DNA of 23,524 nucleotides from Chrysochromulina parva (Eukaryota > Haptophyta > Prymnesiales > Chrysochromulinaceae): positions 1-23,524 of the forward strand of contig PJAB01000580.1 of assembly GCA_002887195.1 (NCBI GenBank). Direction: 5' to 3'. The position numbers and the translations under genes were made by a program. Position 1 is the stretch's first letter. Every line of letters starts with the position of its first letter. Positions 6,609 to 13,779 of the stretch are shown in pieces. A model generated the notes under the pieces. The model had not been told where the DNA came from and ran no database searches. It saw only the letters and a list, made by a program, of their open reading frames with translations.

Positions 6609-8389
6609 CCGACGGAGTGTCACTCGCCGCTCGCCGGCCGTTACTCGCGATCGCGCCGATGATCGATGTGACCGACCGCCACTTCCGCTTTCTCATCCGC
6701 TGCATCTCGCCGCTGCCGATGCTCTGGACGGAGATGACGTGGGACAGAGCCATCCTTTACAACCACCCGGGTGAGCGCGAGTGCCAGGAGGGGCAGAAGA
6801 ACGTGCGGCAGCGCACCGTCGGCTCGATCATCGGGTTTTCGCCCGAGGAGCACCCGATCGTGCTGCAGCTGGGAGGCTCCAACCCGGAGAGCCTTGCGCG
6901 CGCCGCCGTGCACGGCGCCGCCCAAGGCTACGACGAGATCAACCTCAACTGCGGTTGCCCTGCGCAGCGGAAAGGCAGGTCGAGGATCACGTATGGCGCG
7001 CGGCTCATGTTTGAGCCCGCGCTCGTCGCCGCGTGCTGCGCGTCCATGCGCGCCGCCCTCACGAAGGCGGGCTACACGCACGTGCCGGTCACGGTCAAGT
7101 GCCGGCTCGGCGTCGACCATCGCGACTCGTGGGAGGAGTTGGTCGAGTTCGTGACGACAGTGTCGGCGGCGGGCGTGACGCACTTCATCATGCATGCGCG
7201 CAAGGCTATGCTCGACCTCGACACTATCAAGAACCGCTCGGTGCCTCCGCTCAAACATGACTGGGTTCTTCGGCTGGTCGCCCTTTTCCCACAGATCAAG
7301 TTCAGCATGAACGGCGGCATCCGGTCGCTCGAGGAAGCTCAGCTCTTTATCCGGCAGGGCGTGCACGGCGTCATGCTTGGCCGGCGCGCCAACGCCGACC
7401 CGTTCATGTTTGCACGATCGGCGCTCGTGTACGGCGGGGAGCAGATCGGAGAGCAGGTCCCCTCACGACGTGAGGTGCTCGACAAGTACACGGCCTACTG
7501 CGCGATCGCACAGCCGGCCAACTGGGACGAGACGACGCCTGAGGGCTGTGCGCGCGCGCTCCTCACGCCGCTCACCAGCCTGTTCCACAACACTCGCTTC
7601 AGCCGTAAGTGGTCCCAGGCAACTGGGCGCATGCTCCTCGATCGCGAGAAGCTGCTCACGCGGTCGGTGGTAGATTTGGTGGGCGATTGCTTAGTCGAGT
7701 GCGAGATGGCCGGGCCCGAGGCGGCCGACGTGCTCGACGATCGACCCAGTCTCGAGCCGCTCCCTCTACCAGCCCCGCAGCCGCCGCCCGCGCCCTGGGT
7801 GAAGCCCCGGCTAGCAGAGGATAAAGAGGACGGTGCGTGGGAGGACGAGGAGGACCAGGAGGAGGCCACCGGCAACGCTGGTGGCAATGCCACTGCTGGA
7901 AAGGTCGCCGCAGAGGGGAGTGCTCCTGTCGAACCGGTGCCGAGTCTCCCCGATGGCATCCCAGACGACTATTGCCGAAAGTTCCAGGAGGGCATCTGTC
8001 CTCGAGGGCTCCTGTGCCGCTGGAAGCACGTCATATGGAATGGTGCGAATGGCACCAGCACTGGCACGGGCGCGAAGAGCGCGTCAGCCTTGCGCCTGAA
8101 CCTGATGCCCACCTCGGCAGCGTCGGTCCTTTGCGAAATCTACTGGCTCGCGACCATGCCACCGCCACCGCCACAGCTACCGCTGCCGTCGGATGCCATG
8201 GATTCATATGACGCGGCAGAGGGCAACGGCCTCGGCGAGTGCCCAGGCTGGAGTGTGAACGACGCAGAGGCGGGCATCGACTACGATCTAGCGGACGGAG
8301 CAGTCGATGAGGTCGTCGAATCGCCACGGCTTGACAGTGGCACCAAGCCGTCTCGATTGTGTTCGGGCGAGCCGTGCTCGATCATGTGA
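6548..8389 (+). CDS. DusA-like tRNA-dihydrouridine synthase with C-terminal CCCH zinc finger, 613 aa
   Basis: Flavoenzyme reducing uridine to dihydrouridine in tRNA. The TIM-barrel domain covers about residues 25-340. It has the FMN-site start (LAIAPMIDVTDRHFRF), TEMTWDRAIL, PIVLQLGGSNPESLA, the catalytic-loop cysteine in NLNCGCP (codon 6956-6958), VTVKCRLG, HARKAMLDL, NRSVPPL and SMNGGI. The HARKA and NR-x2-PPL signatures point to the bacterial DusA group rather than the Dus1-4 eukaryotic groups. The loop after GCP is longer than in DusA. An acidic linker leads to a C-x7-C-x5-C-x3-H finger (7973-8029) and a further 120-residue tail. The frame runs from 6215, overlapping the neighbour; ATG 6548 or 6584 is likely the start (neither context is strong). 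The leader begins with a tandem duplication (MPNADDGV / MPNAHDGV). Confidence 0.9.
   Translation: MPNADDGVERPPMPNAHDGVADGVSLAARRPLLAIAPMIDVTDRHFRFLIRCISPLPMLWTEMTWDRAILYNHPGERECQEGQKNVRQRTVGSIIGFSPEEHPIVLQLGGSNPESLARAAVHGAAQGYDEINLNCGCPAQRKGRSRITYGARLMFEPALVAACCASMRAALTKAGYTHVPVTVKCRLGVDHRDSWEELVEFVTTVSAAGVTHFIMHARKAMLDLDTIKNRSVPPLKHDWVLRLVALFPQIKFSMNGGIRSLEEAQLFIRQGVHGVMLGRRANADPFMFARSALVYGGEQIGEQVPSRREVLDKYTAYCAIAQPANWDETTPEGCARALLTPLTSLFHNTRFSRKWSQATGRMLLDREKLLTRSVVDLVGDCLVECEMAGPEAADVLDDRPSLEPLPLPAPQPPPAPWVKPRLAEDKEDGAWEDEEDQEEATGNAGGNATAGKVAAEGSAPVEPVPSLPDGIPDDYCRKFQEGICPRGLLCRWKHVIWNGANGTSTGTGAKSASALRLNLMPTSAASVLCEIYWLATMPPPPPQLPLPSDAMDSYDAAEGNGLGECPGWSVNDAEAGIDYDLADGAVDEVVESPRLDSGTKPSRLCSGEPCSIM
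7973..8029 (+). other. CCCH zinc-finger motif in the Dus protein
   Basis: Encodes CRKFQEGICPRGLLCRWKH, matching C-x7-C-x5-C-x3-H. CCCH fingers usually bind RNA; in eukaryotic Dus3 proteins they sit N-terminal to the catalytic domain, whereas here the finger is C-terminal. Likely helps the enzyme grip tRNA. Confidence 0.85.
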
Positions 8390-8755
8390 GATGGCAGGCG
8401 CACAGGGGGTATAGCGGAAGCCAAGCGGTTTGCAGCGCGACCCGACGCCGTACTAGACCCGACTCTAGGTCGCAGACCCGCGCGCCGGGACGACGGCCTT
8501 ATAATTAAAAAGCATCATTTCGCCGATGTTATGCTCCTTTAATGGCTGTCTCATGTATCTTGAAGGGCCACACGTAGGCCGCACGCGCACTCAGCGGCAC
8601 GCATGGGTGACATGACAATCCGGGAAAGTCGCACGAGTCAGTGGCAGTACAGTAGTAGACTAGCCGTGTGCCCCCGACCGCGGCGCGTAGGCAGTGGAGG
8701 GTGAGTGTTGGTGAGTGTCTCGCGCGTGCTCGGACAGCCGCAAGAGCTCACAAGT
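8390..8755. other. Intergenic region between convergent Dus and UFC1 genes
   Basis: A 366-bp tail-to-tail gap with no supported gene. Its only clear structure is the AT-rich inverted repeat at 8504-8543. It should hold both 3' UTRs. Confidence 0.6.
8504..8543. repeat. AT-rich inverted repeat (potential hairpin)
   Basis: Left arm ATTAAAAAGCAT (8504-8515) pairs with right arm ATGCTCCTTTAAT (8531-8543), with one mismatch and a bulge, around a 15-nt loop. It lies about 115 bp past the Dus stop in an otherwise GC-rich gap, so it may mark a 3' processing site of either convergent gene. Confidence 0.5.
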
Positions 8756-9403
8756 TTAGTTGAGCGCGACGGCTTCGCTCTTGGCTTCGCTCTTGCCCTC
8801 GCCGCCACCTTCGTACTTGAGTTTGCCTTTCGCGATCAAGTCCGGAATCTCCACCGCGAGCCACGGGCCCATCCCAAGCGCCATTGCGTGCGCGATGCCG
8901 AAGTGCGGTACGTTGCGCGCCCACAGCGGCCGGAAATGCGAGTCGAGGCAAATCTTGCCTCCACGGTACATCTTCTCGGTCTTGCCATCGAGCTCAGGTA
9001 GCGCGAGCTCAGGGGCCACTCCCGGGTATGCCACGGGTAGCTCAAACTCGAGATCGAACTCATACTTGAGCAGATCGTGCACGTACCACACCTTGCCCGT
9101 CCATCGCGTGCCCGTCTTGTTGGACTCGATGGTAAACCACTCGTTACCCGCCTCCTTGTTCACCTTCTGGTAAGCGATGAGCGCCATGTACTCCTCCTTC
9201 ATCCTCTTGATCCACTCCTCGCCATCCCGCGGGCCTGCCTTGATGGTGAGCAACGGCAGCCTCTGCACGGTGGATCTGGTGGCCTCGTCGGGCCCGGAGC
9301 TCTCCGCCCTGTTACAGTGCGGGGGAATCGAGTGGGTTTGAACAGTGAGTGCATTGCTTCTGGTGGTGTGTGCAGTGCCGGTTGCGAGAGTCGGAGATGT
9401 CAT
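8756..9403 (-). CDS. UFC1: UFM1-conjugating enzyme 1 (E2), 215 aa
   Basis: Accepts UFM1 from the E1 UBA5 and passes it on with the E3 UFL1; UFMylation acts on ribosomes at the ER and in ER stress handling. Nearly the whole family sequence is recognisable: [53 protein letters not shown] and [12 protein letters not shown]. The catalytic cysteine in GGKICLD has its codon at 8948-8950. The frame opens with GTG at 9406; the ATG at 9403 (G at -3) is used. Compared with human UFC1, whose sequence begins right at MADEATR, about 39 residues precede the DEATR block. This is either a real extension or an unrecognised 5' exon/intron; an acceptor-like TAACAG lies just before that block. The C-terminus is Lys/Glu/Ala-rich. 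Confidence 0.95.
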   Translation of the reverse strand: MTSPTLATGTAHTTRSNALTVQTHSIPPHCNRAESSGPDEATRSTVQRLPLLTIKAGPRDGEEWIKRMKEEYMALIAYQKVNKEAGNEWFTIESNKTGTRWTGKVWYVHDLLKYEFDLEFELPVAYPGVAPELALPELDGKTEKMYRGGKICLDSHFRPLWARNVPHFGIAHAMALGMGPWLAVEIPDLIAKGKLKYEGGGEGKSEAKSEAVALN

Positions 9404-9563
9404 CACATGGGGTCTGGACTCTGGCTCCTTCCAGAGACGTCTTTTTTCCTGCGTAAACGCGGAAGTTCAAAGCATTCCCGGCTGAAGGCGATTTAGTCTC
9501 TGAGAGCGTTGAAGTTGAATGTTAGTTCCTGGAAGGAAATTTTTGTAAGGAAAACTTGTGGAA
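9404..9563. promoter_or_regulatory. Divergent promoter region between UFC1 and Obg genes
   Basis: A 160-bp gap between opposite start codons that must contain both transcription starts. No TATA box is obvious; A/T-rich runs occur around 9440-9450 and 9537-9557. Confidence 0.5.
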
Positions 9564-11147
9564 ATGCGGCGACGCTTCTTGACGAGCGCAGTAGACGCGC
9601 CGCGCTCGACGCGCCGGAGATTCGTGGACCGCGTACGCATACTCACGGCCGGCGGCGACGGCGGAAAAGGCTGCGCGAGCATGTTCCGCGACGCGAATGT
9701 CGCGTTTGGCCCGCCGAACGGTGGCAACGGAGGCAATGGTGGCGACGTGGTGCTGCGCGCGGATCACAACGTGACCGACCTGCAGCTGGAAAAGAAGAAC
9801 TTCAAGGCCGCCTCGGGCACCAACGGGATGGGCAGCGATATGCACGGCGCGCGCGGCGAGACGATGGAGCTGAGGGTGCCGTGCGGCACGCTCGTCGAAC
9901 GGCTGGGCTTGCCGAGCCCATCGCGAACGTCGCGCATGGAGCCGCCGGACGCGCCGCGCACGACTTTGGCCGAGCTGCTCACGGACGGCGACAGCATCTT
10001 GGTCGCGCGGGGCGGGCGCGGCGGCCGCGGCAACGCCTCCTTCCGTCAGGGGCTGCAGCAGCACGCGCGCATCGCCGAGGACGGCGGTGCAGGCGAGGCG
10101 GCAACGCTGCTGCTCTCGCTGAAGCTGATCGCGGACGTGGGGCTCGTCGGCTTCCCGAACGCGGGCAAGTCCTCGCTCCTCCGCGCCCTCTCCAACGCCG
10201 TTCCCAAGGTGGCGCCTTACCCGTTCACCACGCTGCACCCGCACCTGGGCCGCGTGCGCGCGTCGGCGCACGCCGAATTCACACTTGCCGACATCCCTGG
10301 CCTGGTGGACGGCGCACACGCCAACCGCGGGCTCGGGCACAGCTTCCTGCGCCACATCGAGCGCACCTCGCTCCTGTGCTACGTGCTCGATCTCGAGTCG
10401 GAGCAGCCGGCCATCTCGCAGCTGACGAAACTCCAGCGTGAGCTCGAGCTGTACCTCCCGGGTCTCGGACAGCGCCCTTGCCTCCTGGTGGCCAACAAGG
10501 CAGACGTGGAGGGGGCGCCCGCGAAGCTGCGCGCGCTCCGCTCCGCCGTGGCACGCCTACGGGCCGAGGGCGCGCTGCCTGGGCTCATCGGAGGCGATGG
10601 CGGCGACGGCGCTGGCTGTGGCGTGGGCAAGGGCGAGGGCGAGGGCGAAGGCAAGGGCGTGGGCGTGGGCAAGGGCGAGGGCGAGGGCGAGGGCGAGGGC
10701 GAGGGCGAGGGCGTGGGCGTGGGCGTGGGCGAGGGCGGCGCCCCTGGCGGCGCACCGGCAGAGGCGCCCGATATGGCGGCGGCTGCGGCCGTGCTACCAG
10801 ATGTGTTGCGAGGTTCCGCCGTCACCGCCGTGAGTGCCAAACAGGCGGGAAACCTGCGCACGCTGGTGCTGCGCATGCATGCTGCCCTGGGCGTGGCGAA
10901 ACGGCTCGCGCACCAGCACGAGGAGGCGGCGGAGCGACAGCGGGAGGCGGAGCGTCGACGGACGCGGGTGGCGGCGGCCGGCGAGGAGCAACACGGCCAA
11001 GGGCGCGGGCGACAGGCGCGTGGCGGCTCGCGCCCGTGGCAGGCGGCACCGTCTCCTTGGAGAGAGCAGCGTCTCGAGCGGTTCGCGATTATTGACGAGG
11101 AGGACGCGCCGCACGAGAGCAGTCGGGCTGCCTCGCCACAAACTTAA
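9564..11147 (+). CDS. Obg-family GTPase (MTG2/GTPBP5-like), 527 aa
   Basis: GTPase assisting assembly of the large subunit of an organellar ribosome. The start is the ATG at 9564 (G at -3); upstream GTG was ignored. The N-terminus is Arg/Ser-rich without acidic residues at first (MRRRFLTSAVDAPRSTRRR), suiting a mitochondrial presequence. The Obg fold follows (FVDRVRILTAGGDGGKG; GPPNGGNGGNGGDV; GGRGGRGN). The G domain has GFPNAGKSS (G1, near 10149-10175), the threonines of PYPFTTLHP (G2), DIPG (G3), NKAD (G4) and VSAKQ (G5). Between G4 and G5 lies a low-complexity insert of GE/GV/GK dipeptides. The tail after G5 is a basic/acidic helix (about 440-480). No C-terminal Obg or TGS domain is seen. 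Mitochondrial versus plastid destination is uncertain. Confidence 0.93.
   Translation: MRRRFLTSAVDAPRSTRRRFVDRVRILTAGGDGGKGCASMFRDANVAFGPPNGGNGGNGGDVVLRADHNVTDLQLEKKNFKAASGTNGMGSDMHGARGETMELRVPCGTLVERLGLPSPSRTSRMEPPDAPRTTLAELLTDGDSILVARGGRGGRGNASFRQGLQQHARIAEDGGAGEAATLLLSLKLIADVGLVGFPNAGKSSLLRALSNAVPKVAPYPFTTLHPHLGRVRASAHAEFTLADIPGLVDGAHANRGLGHSFLRHIERTSLLCYVLDLESEQPAISQLTKLQRELELYLPGLGQRPCLLVANKADVEGAPAKLRALRSAVARLRAEGALPGLIGGDGGDGAGCGVGKGEGEGEGKGVGVGKGEGEGEGEGEGEGVGVGVGEGGAPGGAPAEAPDMAAAAAVLPDVLRGSAVTAVSAKQAGNLRTLVLRMHAALGVAKRLAHQHEEAAERQREAERRRTRVAAAGEEQHGQGRGRQARGGSRPWQAAPSPWREQRLERFAIIDEEDAPHESSRAASPQT
10619..10738 (+). repeat. Hexanucleotide-type GGCGAG/GGCGTG repeat inside Obg
   Basis: About 120 bp of tandem 6-bp units (GGC followed by GAG, GTG or AAG) encode alternating Gly-Glu, Gly-Val and Gly-Lys between motifs G4 and G5. 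Purine- and G-rich, so replication slippage and G-quadruplex formation are plausible. Confidence 0.9.
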
Positions 11148-11395
11148 TCATCATCGCCGTCGCGTCGCTCTCCCTTCCTTCGTATGTTCATGATTTGATT
11201 TCTTTTCAATTCGATGCCCCGGGGCTTTTCCACGATTAGTCATTATGCTACGCGGACAACGTCGTGCGTGCACCTCAAGCTCGGGTATCTTTGGGGGAGA
11301 TGAAAGCAGATTTTTTTCCCGGCGCGTTTTCTCAGCGTGCAAGGCATCGATTTCCTTCTAGGACCGTACCCCGTGTACTGGCCTCCTCGCAGTCG
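11148..11395 (+). promoter_or_regulatory. Intergenic region upstream of second coiled-coil gene
   Basis: A 248-bp gap between co-oriented genes. It contains the 3' flank of the Obg gene and the promoter of the next gene. A pyrimidine/AT-rich patch (11180-11215) is the only compositional feature. An in-frame ATG at 11300 offers an alternative upstream start for the next gene. Confidence 0.4.
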
Positions 11396-12708
11396 ATGGC
11401 AGATCATCAGCAGCTAGTGCGTGCCTCAGCAGGCCAGGCACCCTGCCGCGATCCTGCCTCGGTGAGTTCCTTTTGCTCACAGCACTCCTCTTCCCGCAGG
11501 TCGCTGAAATCGAAGCCCTGCGGACTGAGAGGGATGATCAGCGCAGGGCGATCAGCGCGCTGCAGGCGCGCCTGATCGCCGCCAAGGCGTCGAACGATTC
11601 ACTTCAGCAACGCTTTCTAGACCTTGAGCGGCTGCTCGTCCAGAGTATATTGGGATATAGCCCCGATGCCGCAACAGCTAACCTCGCCATGCAGCAGTCT
11701 CTGTCACCAGCTGCAGCCCATCCGCAGCAGCTTGCCCTCGGCGCCATTGAGAGCGCCCTCGCCAGTCTCACAGCAGGCCACGCAGCCGGGGGCCTTTGCC
11801 AGGATGGAATGGGCGGCGTGCATTTCGGCACCCACCCTGCTGCTGCCGCAGCCCTCGCAGCAGCAGCTGCCGCAGGCCATAGCTCATCCGCTCCATTCCT
11901 GCAGAGCTCTGAGGCGCTGCTCACAACAGGACCTGCGGCCGTCGCCACGCCCAACGGCGAACATGCTGGCTTGCTGCCGCTTCCGGGCTCGCCGAACGCT
12001 CCAGCTCCTCGGCTGCTCGTGCATCGACCGCGAGCTGCCGGACTGGCCGCTGCTATGGTCAGAGGCGTCGAGCGCGCAATGGACGCGGACGGTGCCCCTG
12101 AGCGAGACGCGCGCACGCTACCACCGCAGCTATGGCAGCCGCAACTGCCGGCGGAGCAGCCGCCGGCGCTGCAGGTGCCGGCCGAGCAACTGCCAGCGCT
12201 TTCGCCTCGAGAGGCGATGCTGCAGCAGCCGGTACAGGCGGTACAGGCGGCGCTCATCGCCCAAGGCATGCACGCAGCCGCGGTGCCCTTAGGGGCGTCC
12301 GCCGTGTTGCCGGCGTGTAGCCTCGCCGCGGCCCCGGTGGCCGACAAGCCACCAGACAAGCCAGCCAACATGCTTGAGCTCCTCTGCTCCGTTGCACACT
12401 CCCAGGATGCTGACGTTGGATACTCCACCCAAGCCGACGATGCGTCAAGTACGACGAGCTCACGAGACGGCAAGGAGGGCTTCGCGAGGGACGTGTTCCC
12501 GTCTCCCGCACCAGTCGCACCCGATCGCTCCGCGGGCGTCGCCAACGACCTTCTCTCCAAGGCGCTCGCTGGTCAGCTCGGCGCCGCGGGCTCGCTCGCG
12601 CGCATCCGCCAGCAATCGTCGATGGCGGCGGGGAGCATGGGGCAGCTCGGCGGCGGCGCCATAGGCGGCGGCGGCTGGGTCAAGCGCCAGAAGAGCTCGC
12701 ACAGCTGA
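11396..12708 (+). CDS. Coiled-coil / Ala-Gln-Pro-rich protein, two exons, 424 aa
   Basis: Function unknown. Two frames must be joined: exon 1 (11396-11461) encodes MADHQQLVRASAGQAPCRDPAS, exon 2 (11500-12708) continues VAEIEALRTERDDQRR. The junction has a good donor (G|GTGAGT) and a pyrimidine-rich acceptor (CTTCCCGCAG|G), phase 0. The N-terminal region (about residues 23-75) is a leucine-zipper-like coiled coil (ALQARLIAAKASND, LQQRFLDLERLL). The remaining 350 residues are low complexity: alanine-rich around 115-150, a Pro/Gln/Leu stretch with EQPPALQVPAEQLPAL, a Ser/Thr-rich patch (DDASSTTSSRDG) and a Gly-rich basic end (GGGAIGGGGWVKRQKSS). No basic DNA-binding region precedes the zipper, so a bZIP call is not justified. 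An upstream ATG at 11300 would add 32 residues. Confidence 0.7.
11462..11499 (+). other. 38-nt spliceosomal intron (GT-AG)
   Basis: GTGAGT donor, pyrimidine-rich body and CCCGCAG acceptor. Its removal fuses an ATG-starting frame to the long downstream frame, whose own first codon-like start (TTG at 11473) lies inside the intron. The length is near the lower limit known for eukaryotic introns. Confidence 0.65.
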
Positions 12709-13779
12709 CGCTTTCCCCCGCCCCCGCTCCCGTGCTGTGGGGGAAGTTGTGTAGGCGCACCGGCGACAGCCCGGCGGTGACCACTAGCAGATGACAGTCA
12801 TCTCGTGACTGTATCTCGTGTACACAATCATCGGCCGACTGCGAGCCGACAGCAGACCTCCAGGCAGGGGCGAAGGAGCCAGCCGAAGTAAGCTTTAGTC
12901 CAGGGCTTGCACACTGAGCAAATAGTGCTGCACGTCCGTCGAGATGGCTCTCCTGCACTCCTGCTTTGGGTAGAGCACGAAGGCGCGGGCTGAACTAAGG
13001 CAGGCTCCAAGCCTTTAGGCAAGGCTCAGTTGCAGGATCACTCAACACAGATGGGCGTGGAACGAGGTGGCTAGCAGAAATCAGACGGCCGTTGCGGGAT
13101 CGCAGTCCGGGCACATGATGAGTCCGGGTATGCAAAAACGGCGCTCGGGGGCTTCTATCAGGCGAGGACCTAGTGAGAGCGGGTATACGTCCCCCCGCCG
13201 TCGGAGCTTGGGAAGCGGAGAGTGAGTCTCCGGGGCCTCTCCTGCGAGCTCATCTCGCGTACATCTCGCGTGTGGGCCGTGGCGGTGCGAGCGGGATCGC
13301 TAATAAGTAATATTTGAGTTAGCTTTTCCGCCACTCGGCTATACCCGCCACCGATAGCGATACCGGCGACCGCGCCACACGGTCACGGACGGACATGCCG
13401 CGCGCGCACGGACACACCCGCTGCGTACTCTGTACGTCCGGATCTGAGATTCGGGTTTTGATCGGTACGACGTCGACGGTTCCGCCCGGGGCGGTCGATT
13501 CCGCAATATGCTGCGCACACACGCTGCCGACGAGCACGTGTCCACGGTTCAAGCCCGGGTGTCCGCGACGCGCGACGCACTAAGATCAAGCCGTCGGCGC
13601 GTGACCTCGACACCATCGTCGTATCCAGCGACACAAGACACGTCCTGTGGGTTTTCGCGTTCGGCTGATGTGTGAGTGAAACCGCTTTGCGCTCCTCATG
13701 GTACTGTGGGTCCTCGGCGCCTTCCGCCTCAGCCGTTCTCCCCGAGGCCGCCGGCGCTGCTTTGCCCAGATCGATGCCC
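12709..13779. other. Large intergenic region between convergent genes
   Basis: This 1071-bp stretch lies between the 3' ends of the second coiled-coil gene and the kinesin-like gene. Open frames crossing it show no family resemblance and are broken or arginine-rich in the way of non-coding GC-rich DNA. The motif CATCTCGCGT is repeated near 13251-13271. I see no tRNA, no convincing small RNA and no transposon ends. Unexplained for such a compact locus. Confidence 0.55.

Noticed and set aside
6641..7366. Minus-strand open frame opposite the Dus barrel
   Set aside because: Complement of a strongly conserved enzyme; Arg/His/Asp-rich and meaningless.
13545..13565. GGTTCAAGCCCGGG resembling a tRNA T-arm
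   Set aside because: The five-base stems do not pair and no acceptor, D or anticodon arms can be built around it.
13576..13590. CTAAGATCAAG, identical to a core piece of U2 snRNA
   Set aside because: Neither the preceding U2 5' sequence nor the following branch-pairing region matches; an isolated 11-mer.
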